A stretch of 64,000 nucleotides of DNA, taken from Paralithodes platypus. Taxonomy: Eukaryota > Arthropoda > Malacostraca > Decapoda > Lithodidae. The notes below the pieces were generated by a model. The model did no database searches and was not told the DNA's origin. It saw nothing but the letters and a program-made list of their open reading frames with translations. Within the stretch, counting starts at the first letter, position 1. Every line of letters begins with the position of its first letter. Below, one piece after another: positions 44,328 to 56,062 of the stretch. The position numbers and the translations under genes were made by a program. Location: assembly GCA_032716605.1 (NCBI GenBank), contig CM064560.1:19350762-19414761 (forward strand), given 5' to 3'.

Positions 44328-44482
44328 AATACTCTTTCCTAGCCGTTGCAGGCATTAAGTGTTGATGCATAATACTCTTTCCTAGCCGTTGCAGGCATTA
44401 AGTGTTGATGCATAATACTCTTTCCTAGCCGTTGCAGGCATTAAGTGTTGATGCATAATACTCTTTCCTAGCCGTTGCAGGC
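44268..44482. repeat. tandem array, 5 x 43 bp, inside LINE
   Basis: Units start ATTAAGTGTTGATGCATAAT at 44268, 44311, 44354, 44397 and 44440. They duplicate LINE coding sequence (minus-strand MPATARKEYYASTLN). Confidence 0.95.
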
Positions 44483-44577
44483 ATTTTGTTTATCGTATTC
44501 CTTAATTCGCAGTATTCACTGCCGTATGTTATAGGCCACTTTAACAATGTTGGATATAGTTTTTGTCTAGATTTTAT

Positions 44578-45026
44578 TTATTCTTTCAGTTCTGAAGTAA
44601 CCCATGGTTTTGATATAGATTTGACCTTAATCTTGATAGTTTTCACAGGGAAGCATGAGTTCGTTACCTGATTAATTACCTCTAATATTTGATTATGCAT
44701 TACATCATCGATGTCACTCAAGTGTATATTATTTTTGCACTTCGGCAAATCCACATTAAAGGCATCCATGATATGACAGTTTCCCCGCTATATATAATTA
44801 TATTCAGTAATTCTAAAAGAGTAGAGTTAAAACAGAGTAAGTCAGAGACGGGTCGTCTATAGCTAACCCCTAACATTTTCATTCTATTGTTGATTTTGCA
44901 TCTAACAAATAACATTTCACAACAGACTTTCATGAGCTTCATTTCTTCAATAACATGAAATTTAATATTACTTTTAAGATACAACAATACACCTCCACCA
45001 TGACGAATGCGGTTATTAGTTATCAT
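44578..45026 (-). pseudogene. LINE APE endonuclease fragment
   Basis: Minus-strand frames 45026-44718 and 44769-44578. The first has RHGGGVLLYLK and LGVSYRRPV, the central endonuclease strands, ending near SGETVISW where a GDFN block is expected but disrupted. The second follows with CKNNIHLSDID. The N-terminal motifs would lie at 45027-45080, where traces such as a stop-broken TETR can be read. Confidence 0.72.
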
Positions 45027-45182
45027 ACTGTATCCTGGTAGTACATAAGGGTTTCAATATCACTCGTTATTCTAGTTTCGCTCATACTAATTACATGTAG
45101 ATTGTTTTGTACTGGCTGAATATATTCACTTGAGAATAGTTCAAGATTACCAGGAACGCTTCGTACATTATATCATTACATT

Positions 45183-45196
45183 GATATATATATATA

Positions 45197-45287
<91 letters not shown>

Positions 45288-45310
45288 ATGTGTGTGTGTA
45301 TGTGTGTTAA
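45183..45310. repeat. (TA)n then (TG)n microsatellite
   Basis: About 100 bases of TA pass into TGTGTATG repeats. Confidence 0.97.
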
Positions 45311-45720
45311 TAAAGTGGGAAACACACACATCAACATCATATAACTACAATGTGTCCACAAGAGTTTCCTAAAGCTCCAACCTCTATTATACTTATTCTT
45401 CAGTAACCAATCTATGTAGACGTCTGTCTCAATGCTCTCTATTATGATGACGATCCTCACTTCAAATAACAGTGGGAATCAAGTAATGGACTCTATGATA
45501 ATCTGGGTTGCTATTCCTTTGTTACTTTCACCGTGAACATTGACAGATTGCCAATACAGCTGGTGCGGAAAGTGTAATTCCACTACATAAAGTTCCTATG
45601 TCCATGGAAACAGCTGGTTAATATACTAGTTTTGTTTTCTAATAATGTATACATGTATGATGGTGCTCTTACATACACTCCTTATTTCTTGTTGTTCACG
45701 ATGCTGTGATGGCCAAGTGA

Positions 45721-45762
45721 TTATATATATATATATTTATATATATATGTATATATATACCG

Positions 45763-45821
<59 letters not shown>
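45721..45821. repeat. (TA)n microsatellite, insertion site of the solo LTR
   Basis: The TA run stops at the TGTGACAG that opens the LTR; TA resumes at 47686 after GTAACA. Confidence 0.93.
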
Positions 45822-45824
<3 letters not shown>

Positions 45825-47681
45825 GACAGTCTGGAGACAAACTACCCAGTTGTTGGATGGTTTCGGCCCGTAATGAGGGGTCAAACGAGTGGGGGTGAGA
45901 GCTGTCTGATTGGCGCCGGCAAGACACGAGTGATATGATGGGAAGCGGGACGACGAGACTTTCCATCACGTTATGATAATGGGGCTGGTGATTCGCCAGA
46001 GACCAAATAAAATGTGTATCCAGGGGTAGAATGGGGTTTGGAAATCAGTTGTATTCCTGACTCGGCTGAGATCGTGAGCGTGAGGAGAGGCGTTGGAGGA
46101 GATAGTTCAGACATGGCAGTGACAGATAAGATTTATATTTTGATATTACTAATGTTGTAATGGTATTCAGTTTACCTGAAATTATTTAACTTGACTTAAC
46201 TTTGAATTGTAACTCTAAGATACCGTACTTAACATGCGTGGTGTGGTCTTGCAGTTAAATTATGACAAGTTATAATTACCAGGTGTGTTAAGGTGTGCTT
46301 TGGTGCCGCCTTGTGTTAGTTTGTATTTGTTCTATGAATCTAGAAAGGTTAACAATGTGGCGTGACAATGGAGAGGTTTATTGGTGACTGTATTAATGAA
46401 TAGTAAAACTAATTGTTTATTCATCAATTTGTCAAGCACCTAATATTTTGATACTTAAATAACTTGCAATGCGTCCTTGTTGTAATTTCTACTTGACTAA
46501 GCATTGAAATAAGTTAATATTGGGCAAACTAGCGAGCAGTGAACGATCGGACAATCATATACCGGTACGTCCTGGATCTTATCTATTCGATCTATTTATT
46601 TTTAGTTGTTTGTACATAAGTTATCTTTTGTTTATTGGGTTTATAACTATATTTATAGTTGTTGAATTGGTGACTTTAATATCTTCCCTTCTTCGATAGT
46701 ACTAGTAAAGACTATAATAAGATAATGATAATGAAGGATACTAAAATAATAAGATAATTACCATAAATATTTATAACTAGCAGGGGTACCCGGCGTTGCC
46801 CGGGTAATCACCATAATCACCATCACTACTACCACCACTACTACTGCCATAATCACCATCATCAATCACTACTACCACAATCATCACAATAGGCCTTGAC
46901 CTCCCTGTGCCTCATTAAACGGCGACCTCGATTTCGGCCGCTAAATGACCTCCGATTTTGGATCTGACCTCATCCGTATCCCCATTTTGGGGGGCTGTGA
47001 ACAACTTTCGTTCCATACACCTTTTCGATCGGAGGCCTCCTTCTGCCCTAAACGGCAATTTTTCCGATTTCGCGCCCATTATCTCCGTCCCTTTCACCCT
47101 GGGGATTTCTATTTTTTCACTAAAACCTGCCTAGGGACATATGCATACTATGCATACTATGCATACCAAGTATGAACGCTCTAGCTTTAAAAATTTGGCC
47201 ATGCATAAAGAACAGACAGACAGACACACACACAGACAATCGAAAATATTATATAGATAAATAGTAAATTATTCAAGTAAATAAGAAATATCTAAATATT
47301 TAAGAAATAATACTTTATAATAATTATTAATCTCCATCTCAATTAATCTTAACCCGTTGGCTGCGGGAACTATTCTGGATAAATCCCCATAATAAATAAT
47401 AATATCTACAGTAATATAATAATTGATCATAATTAGGTATAAATAATCATACTAATCATAATTAATCTAAATAATCATTAGTAAATTAAATATGATCTTA
47501 TAAAGTTATTCTGGAACTTATAATTTTTCTAGCTAAGCTTCCTTTATGACTAGTACATAATTCTTGAGCTGTCTGATTTATTTGAAGTGAAAGGAAAGCA
47601 AGCAACAACAGACAACCAACATTCTACCAGAGACTTGAGAATCATAAAAACTCACTGTTGCTTCGTGGCCGCCAGGGTCGT

Positions 47682-47685
<4 letters not shown>
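45822..47685 (+). mobile_element. solo LTR related to the Gmr1-like LTR
   Basis: It starts TGTGACAGTC and ends GGGTCGTAACA, flanked on both sides by ATATAT. Near its 3' end AAAGGAAAGCAAGCAACAAC parallels AAAGGAAAGGAAGCAACAAC at 6786-6805 of the first LTR, and both end GTAACA beside an AT run. An AATCAGTTGTATTCC initiator-like string near 46050 parallels AATCAGTCTCATTT in the first LTR. No internal coding region is present, so recombination between LTRs probably left this solo copy. A short repeat is nested at 46777-47270. Confidence 0.65.
46777..47270 (+). repeat. nested short repeat with CCCGGCGTTGCCCGGG start
   Basis: It starts ACTAGCAGGGGTACCCGGCGTTGCCCGGG-like (46777 on), ends in an ACAGACAGACAGACACA run and TATATAGATA. 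This start and tail are known from a widespread RTE-derived or SINE-like repeat in invertebrates. It is noncoding, with a short ATCACCA microsatellite after the head. Confidence 0.65.
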
Positions 47686-47686
<1 letters not shown>

Positions 47687-47737
<51 letters not shown>

Positions 47738-47762
47738 TATATATATATATCTATCTATCTAT
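47687..47762. repeat. (TA)n and (TATC)n run
   Basis: The AT run right of the solo LTR passes into a short TATC tail that belongs to the next LINE end. Confidence 0.9.
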
Positions 47763-48112
47763 TGCCTGACGCCATGATCCCCGAAGGGGTGGCCACGAAC
47801 GAACCGCCCCCATGCACCTCTGTCCCCAGTCAGTCGAAGCCCTTCCTCCCAACCAGCACCGCCTTCATCAATAGACTTCCTCACTCCATCCTTCCACCTC
47901 TCCTTTGGTCTACCTGTCCTTTTCTGTTCATCCACCTCGCTCTCGTACACCCTCTTAGTAATTCTCTCGCTTCCCATACGTTCCATATAGCCGAACCATC
48001 TCAAGTTGTTCCTTTTCACACTTTCCAGCACATCTACCTCCACACCACACCTCCTTCTTACTTCCTCATTCGTCTATCTATTCCTCCATGTAACTCCGCA
48101 CGCACACAATAA
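47751..48112 (-). mobile_element. RTE-like LINE, 3' fragment
   Basis: On the minus strand (48043-47759) it encodes VLESVKRNNLRWFGYMERMG, TKRVYESEVDEQKRTGRPKE and DRGAWGRFVRG, the C-terminus of the same LINE type as 9486-12080. The stop codon is followed by a (TAGA)n tail. It lacks the deletion seen in the first copy and ends at its 5' truncation near 48112. Confidence 0.85.
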
Positions 48113-48221
48113 ATAATCTATTATTACTATTTAATAGTGCATATAACCCCCTTAAAAATAGAATCGAATTTCTTACACTGAAACAACTCCATAAAAAAAT
48201 CAACAAACTAATATATGTAAG

Positions 48222-48390
48222 GGGAGGTGTGGTAGAGTGGTCTTGCCACTGGATTGGTAATCCAATGGACCCGGGTTCGAATCCCAATATGTCAATGGGA
48301 AGATATTATTGGGATGGAATTTGTGCTGTACCTAGTTTCAGTGCATTACCACAGCACACCGAAATGCCCCCCCCCCAAAAAAAACGTCAT
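48222..48390 (+). repeat. tRNA-derived SINE
   Basis: The head (48222-48295) looks like a tRNA: A box TGGTAGAGTGG, B box GGTTCGAATCC, and an anticodon arm whose 7-base loop TTGGTAA would present GGT (threonine-like). A non-tRNA body follows (TGTGCTGTACCTAGTTTCAG) and ends in C and A runs. The acceptor stem does not close well and no CCA-compatible end exists, so this is a SINE and not a tRNA gene. Confidence 0.65.
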
Positions 48391-48579
48391 TGTTCCCTGA
48401 TTAAATGGCATTGTATGAATATTCCCATATTCAAAATATGCTACAGGGGGGGCAATGCCTAATGAGTTAATTGCTCAATAGGTGGCGTTCTGAGAGTGAG
48501 GGCTCGAGTCTGAGGAATGAGACTGTGAAGCGCGGCGGTGGAGCAGCTTCAGAGATGGGATTGCTTCGAGCCGGGGTGC

Positions 48580-48700
48580 TTCGCATGTCTCACTCCCTAG
48601 ACTGGAACAAGACCTCACGGGCCTCACCGTGTTTAGCGGTTGAGTGTGCAGGCTCTCTGCCTATGCCCGAGAGGGAGAAGTTGGAATCTAGAAAAAAACA
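48580..48700 (+). repeat. dispersed repeat K, copy 2
   Basis: Inverted partner of 41640-41745 with shared CATGTCTCACTCCCTAGACT and GGCTCTCTGCCTATGCCCGA-type strings. It follows a GC-richer stretch (48470-48580) that may be part of the same repeat. Confidence 0.7.
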
Positions 48701-49135
48701 AAAATATATAATGAGTATAGTGATCTAAAACATAGAGGTCAGTCCAAAAAGAAATACCAATAATATGAATAAGTATATTATGTATACAATTATATGAATA
48801 GTATGAAATAATAGTAACAATCTGAAATAAATATACCTATATAGAAACAAACAATTAAAAAACTATGAACACCATTATAATTGAAACACTATAGAGAAAG
48901 ATCATTAAATCCATCTCGAACAGGACAATCAAATATTACAATGATCAATCAATGTCTTTAAAGAAACTAGTTTCTTCAATTTTCTAAAAAGAAAGTAATT
49001 TAAATTATCATTGACATTTACATCCTCGTAATTTCCATAATGTGCAACATTACTATTTTCTGTAAGTATCATTCTCAATTATCCAATAACCAGTGTAATT
49101 GGTTTCTATGATCCTGTATTCAAAGATTAAGCCTA
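48701..49135. other. noncoding stretch, nothing recognised
   Basis: AT-rich, with no family signature seen. Confidence 0.55.
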
Positions 49136-49351
49136 TTAACCCATTGAGTACCAGCGACGTGTGTTACTTATCATTCTAGCTAATATTTAGACGATATAAT
49201 GCAGCTTAGGAAGGGTCTGTGGTAGTTAAAAGGGTTGCTTGAGATAGTTTGAAGCCGAATTATGACTAGAGTTCCTTCCTAAGCTGAATAAAATCTTCTT
49301 ACAGTTGTTAGAATATGATGAAAGGGACGACCCTAGTACTGCATGGGTTAA
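49136..49351 (+). mobile_element. TTAA MITE, family C, founder of the adjacent satellite (216 bp)
   Basis: The left end is TTAACCCATTGAGTACCAGC followed by GACG; the right end is GACGACCCTAGTACTGCATGGGTTAA-like. It has family C interior strings (TTTAGACGATATAATGCAGC, GGTAGTTAAAAGGG). Its last 50 bases are unit one of the array at 49301-51000. Confidence 0.85.
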
Positions 49352-51000
49352 TAGTTGTTAGAATATGATGAAAGGGACGACCCTAGTACTGCATGGGTTA
49401 ATAGTTGTTAGAATATGATGAAAGGGACGACCCTAGTACTGCATGGGTTAATAGTTGTTAGAATATGATGAAAGGGACGACCCTAGTACTGCATGGGTTA
49501 ATAGTTGTTAGAATATGATGAAAGGGACGACCCTAGTACTGCATGGGTTAATAGTTGTTAGAATATGATGAAAGGGACGACCCTAGTACTGCAAGGGTTA
49601 ATAGTTGTTAGAATATGATGAAAGGGACGACCCTAGTACTGCATGGGTTAATAGTTGTTAGAATCTGATGAAAGGGACGACCCTAGTACTGCATGGGTTA
49701 ATTGTTGTTAGAATATGATGAAAGGGACGACCCTAGTACTGCATGGGTTAATAGTTGTTAGAATCTGATGAAAGGGACGACCCTAGTACTGCATGGGTTA
49801 ATTGTTGTTAGAATATGATGAAAGGGACGACCCTAGTACTGCATGGGTTAATAGTTGTTAGAATATGATGAAAGGGACGACCCTAGTACTGCATGGGTTA
49901 ACAGTTGTTAGAATATGATGAAAGGGACGACCCTAGTACTGCATGGGTTAATAGTTGTTAGAATATGATGAAAGGGACGACCCTAGTACTGCATGGGTTA
50001 ATAGTTGTTAGAATATGATGAAAGGGACGACCCTAGTACTGCATGGGTTAATAGTTGTTAGAATATGATGAAAGGGATGACCCTAGTACTGCATGGGTTA
50101 ATAGTTGTTAGAATATGATGAAAGGGACGACCCTAGTACTGCATGGGTTAACAGTTGTTAGAATATGATGAAAGGGACGACCCTAGTACTGCATTGGTTA
50201 ATAGTTGTTAGAATATGATGAAAGGGACGACCCTAGTACTGCATGGGTTAATAGTTGTTAGAATATGATGAAAGGGATGACCCTAGTACTGCATGGGTTA
50301 ATAGTTGTTAGAATCTGATGAAAGGGATGACCCTAGTACTGCATGGGTTAATAGTTGTTAGAATCTGATGAAAGGGATGACCCTAGTACTGCAAGGGTTA
50401 ATAGTTGTTAGAATATGATGAAAGGGACGACCCTAGTACTGCATGGGTTAATAGTTGTTAGAATATGATGAAAGGGACGACCCTAGTACTGCATGGGTTA
50501 ATAGTTGTTAGAATATGATGAAAGGGACGACCCTAGTACTGCATGGGTTAATAGTTGTTAGAATATGATGAAAGGGACGACCCTAGTACTGCATGGGTTA
50601 ATAGTTGTTAGAATATGATGAAAGGGACGACCCTAGTACTGCATGGGTTAATAGTTGTTAGAATATGATGAAAGGGACGACCCTAGTACTGCATAGGTTA
50701 ATAGTTGTTAGAATATGATGAAAGGGACGACCCTAGTACTGCATGGGTTAATAGTTGTTAGAATATGATGAAAGGGACGACCCTAGTACTGCATGGGTTA
50801 ATAGTTGTTAGAATATGATGAAAGGGACGACCCTAGTACTGCATGGGTTAATAGTTGTTAGAATATGATGAAAGGGACGACCCTAGTACTGCATGGGTTA
50901 ATAGTTGTTAGAATATGATGAAAGGGACGACCCTAGTACTGCAAGGGGTAATAGTTGTTAGAATATGATGAAATGGACGACCCTAGTACTGCAAGGGTTA
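49301..51000 (+). repeat. satellite, 34 x 50 bp, derived from a MITE terminus
   Basis: Exactly 34 units of 50 bp; each contains TAGTTGTTAGAATATGATGA and ends CCCTAGTACTGCATGGGTTA, so each unit junction carries TTAA. Units differ by a few recurrent changes (CTGATG, GATGACC, GCAAGG, AACAG/ATTG), some repeated in distant units. The first unit is the 3' end of the family C MITE. Confidence 0.96.
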
Positions 51001-51832
51001 ATAGTTTTCATATCATGTAAATCTAAATATATTTGTATTTCCTTCTACTCCCAAATAACATTTATTTTTTAACAACAATTTTTCAACATTGATAACCACT
51101 GTGCACGAAAACACATTTCAATGAGTCCACAACATTTATTTTTCAACATGTACTGTCCCGTGTAATAAAAACAATATATAATCAATTAATTCTCAGATTG
51201 CCCAAAAGTTTTAAATAAATTTGTATACGATGTATGTATGTATATACTCAGGCACATACCCTACCGCAGGGGTTGGTCGACTCGAGACAGGGCCCGAATA
51301 GGGGAAAACAAAGAAAAAAACTCACACACATCTAGGTCGCCCAGGAGAAGACCCAGAGACCCAGGTCCATTTTGGGGTCGACAGCTAAGACACCCAGGTC
51401 TCAGACCCCCTGGAGAGATTTGGTCTCAGCAGGCAGACACGCAGTGAAGCTTACCACCACAATGCCCACCCACCTTACTTCCAGGCATGTCCCTACCAGG
51501 GCCAGGCGCCTGATGGACTATTATCTAGTCCAACTGGTACCTGGCCCCCTCTCCCTTCGACATATCTATCACATATCACATATCTATTCACAAGCATTCT
51601 CCATTCATTCCTATTCATTACCACTTTTCATGCCTATTCTTCAGTCATCTATGCTGGTGCGGTGCGGGATGCAGGGTGGATCTGCGCATGCGCAAAGACT
51701 TTGATTTTATTTCTTCAGAATATATTTTATTATTTTTATTAGACTAACGGTACTAACCTAACTAAGGTACTAACCTAACTAACCTAACTTAATTTTCTAT
51801 AATAAAAACACAAGCACAAAAATAGTGTATTG
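51001..51832. other. noncoding stretch; short TTAGG-like run
   Basis: No gene is recognised. A GC-richer part (51260-51550) with repeated CCCAGG strings may be an unclassified repeat. At 51745-51795 TACTAACCTAACTAACCTAA is a degenerate form of the CCTAA telomere-type motif. Confidence 0.5.
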
Positions 51833-51905
51833 CCCTGGGATTCAACGCTAGACCTCTTGGGTGTGAGCCCTAACCGTTACCTCTGAGCTACTAGTCGACA
51901 TGCTG
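51833..51905 (-). repeat. tRNA-like sequence, Val(CAC)-like
   Basis: On the minus strand it reads like a tRNA core: TAGTAGCTCAGAGGTAACGG (A box side), an anticodon-like loop CTCACAC, and a B box region GCGTTGAATCCC. No poly(A) or body was recognised and the acceptor stem is poor, so a pseudo-tRNA or SINE head is more likely than a working tRNA. Confidence 0.4.
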
Positions 51906-51939
51906 GTCTTTTTTTGAAAGGCCTAGATAAAGGGGAGAA

Positions 51940-52180
51940 AACAAATTCAAAGTTGTCACGGATTCCCCGATCCACACAGCACACAGCACAGCATCAGCAT
52001 AGTGTTCCGTGCATGGCCTCCCCATCTCTCTACCTTCCAACGCTTCAACTACACCATCTCTCCCTCTCATCCGAGGTCTTCCTCTCCCTCTACCGCCCCT
52101 TGTATCTGACTCATATACTCTCTTTGTAAGCCTTTCATCTCCCATCTGCTCAACATGACGTAATGGTGGTGAAGGGGTTA
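51940..52180 (-). mobile_element. RTE-like LINE, 3' coding fragment
   Basis: The minus strand encodes HVEQMGDERLTKRVYESDTR and GRGRPRMRGRDGVVEALEGR, equivalent to the C-terminal motif of the copies at 47751 and 9486. It belongs to a diverged subfamily and is truncated at both ends. Confidence 0.8.
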
Positions 52181-52237
52181 AGCCAAAATAGTATCGTTTT
52201 TTGTGTTTTCTGTCCCAAGGGTAGTAAAGGGGCCAGG

Positions 52238-52597
52238 TAAGGGGAGGCAGACCGTTTTTCTGGACCCCCTTCTCCCTAATGTTTAGCCCCACTAGGTTTG
52301 AGATTTTAAAACGTAGGTTCCATTAGTTTGGGGATTTTATGACCTTTCGTTGTCAATTTTAAGACCTTTCGTGCCATTTAGGTGCCGATTATTTCCTGGC
52401 GAGCAATAGCGAGCCTGCAATTTTAAGAGGAACTGGCCTTCGGCTGGGAGATTTTTCTACCAAAAAATGTACAAATTTATCTTGAAGGGGGGTCTAGGGG
52501 GTGTTTTTCTAAGCTTGATGAAGGTCTAGGGAGGAAACTAAACAAATATATGAATACATTAATTAATAGACTAAACAAACGGTCAGTCTCCCCTTAA
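52238..52597 (+). mobile_element. TTAA MITE, family A (360 bp)
   Basis: The left end GTAAGGGGAGGCAGACCGTT has lost one T of TTAA; the right end is GGTCAGTCTCCCCTTAA. The interior matches 34685-35014 closely, including the CGGC hairpin and AATTAATAGACTAAAC near the end. Confidence 0.85.
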
Positions 52598-52869
52598 ATT
52601 AATAATGCCTCACCACACATGTAAAGAGTCGAGGGATGGATTACAAAATTTCACCTTCGATAAAAACTGATATTTCCCTAGAGCAAGACAGAGCTATACA
52701 CCAAAGAGTGCTGGTAAAAAGGGCATTGTTTGTTTTATCTTGTTGGTACATTTTATGCAGACTACATGGACAGTCAGTCAGGGGGTTTATGATAATGTGG
52801 TTCCATTGTCCACAGAGACACAACCCAGCTACACACACACATATACACACACATACACACAATCACTCA

Positions 52870-52875
<6 letters not shown>

Positions 52876-52946
<71 letters not shown>
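52876..52946. repeat. (CT)n microsatellite
   Basis: A CT run interrupted by TATCTAC follows CA repeats at 52832-52860. Confidence 0.95.
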
Positions 52947-52949
<3 letters not shown>

Positions 52950-53142
52950 ATGAAATTAATTAGAAAAAGGCATCCTTAGATGTGACACAACATTTCTTCA
53001 GTAATTCTATTGATACGTTTTAGAAAAGACTGGACGATCATCTAATGAAGATTGTATTAATATGAATTAATCAGTAGGCATGTGTAATTTCCCTTTCAAG
53101 CTAATTTCTTCCTATACCATATAAAAACTTTCCTTGTGGACA

Positions 53143-53372
53143 TTTCCTGACCCATAAGGTTACACTTCATCATATTTCCTGACCCATAAGGTTACACTTC
53201 ATCATATTTCCTGACCCATAAGGTTACACTTCATCATATTTCCTGACCCATAAGGTTACACTTCATCATATTTCCTGACCCATAAGGTTACACTTCATCA
53301 TATTTTCTAACCCATTACGTTACACTTCATCATATTTTCTAACCCATTACGTTACACTTCATCATATTTTCC
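53143..53372. repeat. tandem array, about 7 x 32 bp
   Basis: Five units of TTTCCTGACCCATAAGGTTA type are followed by two variant units (TTTTCTAACCCATTACGTTA). Confidence 0.94.
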
Positions 53373-53635
53373 GGTACCGCTGGTGGGGAGAAAGCCTTCT
53401 ACTGTACTGTCCTATTCTTCCACTATAAACTGTCCTTGTCTATTAGTATTAAGTCCGGACCACCTAGTTGGGACCGCAAGGTCTGTGTGGTCTGAGAATC
53501 TGTGTAACTCTGTGTAACTCAATAGTACACTACTTCTACCTCGCATATCTCTCTATATGTCTATTTATTTTAGCGCTCCATTTAGAGGATGTATTTATCA
53601 AATAATACATATACGAATTGTATTTAAATGCCTAC

Positions 53636-53639
<4 letters not shown>

Positions 53640-53708
<69 letters not shown>

Positions 53709-53709
53709 T
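53640..53709. repeat. (CT)n then (AT)n microsatellite
   Basis: 55 bases of TC are followed by a short AT run. Confidence 0.95.
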
Positions 53710-56062
53710 GTTATACCAGGTTTTTGCTGGGGTTAATTGGATTAATTAGGTAGGTTCTTGCTTGATTGGAGAAGTTGTATCCACTTAAACACATGCACAA
53801 AGGTAATAGAGGATAAATATAACACATCGTACATTCATAAATTGTATTGATAGGCACACAGATATTGATTTATTAAAAGTTATAGGTCAAATATAAATAT
53901 AGACGCACGGGCGAGGATCCACAATACTCTCTCACGATTATGACACTGCCTGTTGATATTACTTAAGTACTCCCTTAAATAAGGTACGTCACTATAGTCT
54001 ATTTTTTTCCAGCTGAGGGTAAATTGCCATGTTACGATCTTGGTTACTCAACTATAAGGTATATTTTGTAGCGAAATATGCTGTTAATTATGAAAACTTG
54101 GCATTAATACGACACAGCCATAGTGGTTTCATATATTGCCATTAAGTATCGAGAAATCAGCTAATAAGAGATTCAAATTATGATCAGCTGGAAACAAATA
54201 GCATATAGTACTTGTTTGAGATTACACTACGTAGATATATGTTATGCCCTGGTTTTATTCAGGTGTATCTATTAGTTAGGGTGAGTTCTTGCGAGACTAA
54301 TTCATACAAATACATAAAAGAAAGACAACATGGATACAAATACTATCGAAATATGGTTTACAATACAGTTGTATTCACTTAAGTCCTAAATACATAAACT
54401 GAGAACTAAAGATACTATCATAAGTATTTCATAGGGTACAACTTAATTTACTTTCTCCCAGCACAATCGCGGATCTAGATGGAGATCAGGTATATTCAAT
54501 TCAACTTGTATACATAATATTCGTCTTGAGAAATATGCGCACTCTTCTCTTTTCGAAAGCTTATAATGAAATTACTAATAATTCAGGATTTATTTAGATT
54601 CACTAAATCTACTGAGTTAACTTTTCCTCATGAATAATAGTGGACGATATGATACACGTTCCTATATTTCTTGGCACAAAATATGGAAGCTTAAGCATTT
54701 ATGAACTTTTTCAGTTTGAGTTCAAGTTTGTGGACTCTAAAATATTATGGTATCCACTGAGATATTATCAGAGTTAATGAAGGTGTATGTAAATCTTCTT
54801 ATTTAAATTAAATTCACTAGTATCGTACTAAGGGTATCACAGACGTATTTGATAGGTGAACACGTAAGCTATTATGGTTAAGATATTCACTAGGTACTGT
54901 AACACTTCGTTTCTATAACTCAAAGTTCATGTTGGACGGACTATGATTATTTTTCACTTGGCGGAAATATGACAGAGTTGATGAATAGGTAAAAATCCGT
55001 CTTAATTTGTTATATTGACTATTTGTTGAGTTAAAACGTCGTACTAAAGAGCGTTACTTCTAGGACGTCTTGATATTTATGTTTCTTTATATATTAACTT
55101 CGTAGGATACTTTTTATACACTTTTCACATATTTCAAGGTATTAAGAACTCTATTTATTTCGGTCACTTTGAACTCTAACTTTTCTGGTATCTCGTCACT
55201 GATACTGAATTAAAGTAGCTTCTATATTATTTCTTTTCTTGGCAAGTATTCTTGGCATATAGCTTCCAACAAATACTTGACTATCCTGACCTTTATAGTA
55301 ATCATTGATGGAGTTCTGTTCAGGTACTCTTGAAATGAAGTTTTAAATATTATGTCTCAGGCCTTGCCGGATTAACATAATATCGGACTAACGCAAGAAG
55401 AGTTTAGATAATGGCTCTTCTTGACTGTCTAACCCTTATAAGAGATTCAAGGAACTCGGGGCGGTGTTAACCTTTCAGTCGCAAATCCTGGTGGGGTGCC
55501 ACAGGCAATTTGCGCCTAGGATTTATATATGCAGAGTGCCTGTGAGGGTGTCTCTCTAAACCCTTATAACACAAAAGATCTTTCTACCTTAGATCTCTGT
55601 GAGAAAATGCTAGTATGACTTCTTAATAGAAAGATGATGAAAGGTAGGGTTGCCTGGGTCTTTCAACGTGTTCACTATACTGAAGTTAACCCAATAGGTG
55701 TAACTATATTAAGTTCTGGGGTGCCAGAAATAATAAGGTTAAACATAAATAGGTGCTATTGCACTATTAAAGATATTAAAACATAAGTGGAGGAGGACAT
55801 ACCACTTTATGATTTTAATACTTATATATATATATAACTATTAAAGGTCTCTATGTTAAGTGATTGGGTTGCCACAAATAACAATGATCCTGAAACAAAG
55901 TTTATACATATTCACAGACAGTATAAGGACTTCGGGTTGCCGTTATCAATAACTATTTCTGAATTGGGTAACAATAATATTCCTTTAGAGCGGGGTGCCG
56001 ATCTCAAGAAAGCTTAGTTCTACTTGCCTTCTTCTCATTTCTCGTGGTTTATATAGTTTTCA
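53710..56062. other. noncoding AT-rich region with diverged direct repeats
   Basis: No coding potential is seen. TGTTATACCAGG at 53709 and GTTATGCCCTGG at 54239 each start about 500 bases with loosely similar content, suggesting an old duplication or LTR-like pair. Around 55455 there is another TTAACC start (TTAACCTTTCAGTCGCAAAT) beside a small hairpin. Confidence 0.4.

Larger units (their letters stand above)
41036..45080 (-). mobile_element. third LINE type (L2-like), decayed, minus strand
   Basis: Endonuclease, RT and C-terminal fragments appear in order on the minus strand. The 3' end has an AATAAA signal and a (TTTGAC)3 tail at 41047-41066. Insertions inside include a MITE (43241-43450) and two coding-region tandem arrays. 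The assignment to the L2 side of the CR1/L2 group is tentative. Confidence 0.8.

Noticed and set aside
46777..47270. Host exon with conserved GC-rich sequence
   Set aside because: The head and tail match a widespread invertebrate repeat and the short frames are not conserved-looking.
48222..48295. Functional tRNA gene
   Set aside because: A and B boxes are good, but the acceptor stem does not pair well and a SINE body follows.
51833..51905. Functional tRNA-Val gene on the minus strand
   Set aside because: The core resembles a tRNA, but the acceptor stem and arm lengths do not fit a working molecule by eye.
53710..54760. LTR pair
   Set aside because: Similar starts at 53709 and 54239 are only about 530 bases apart, too diverged by eye, and have no coding interior.
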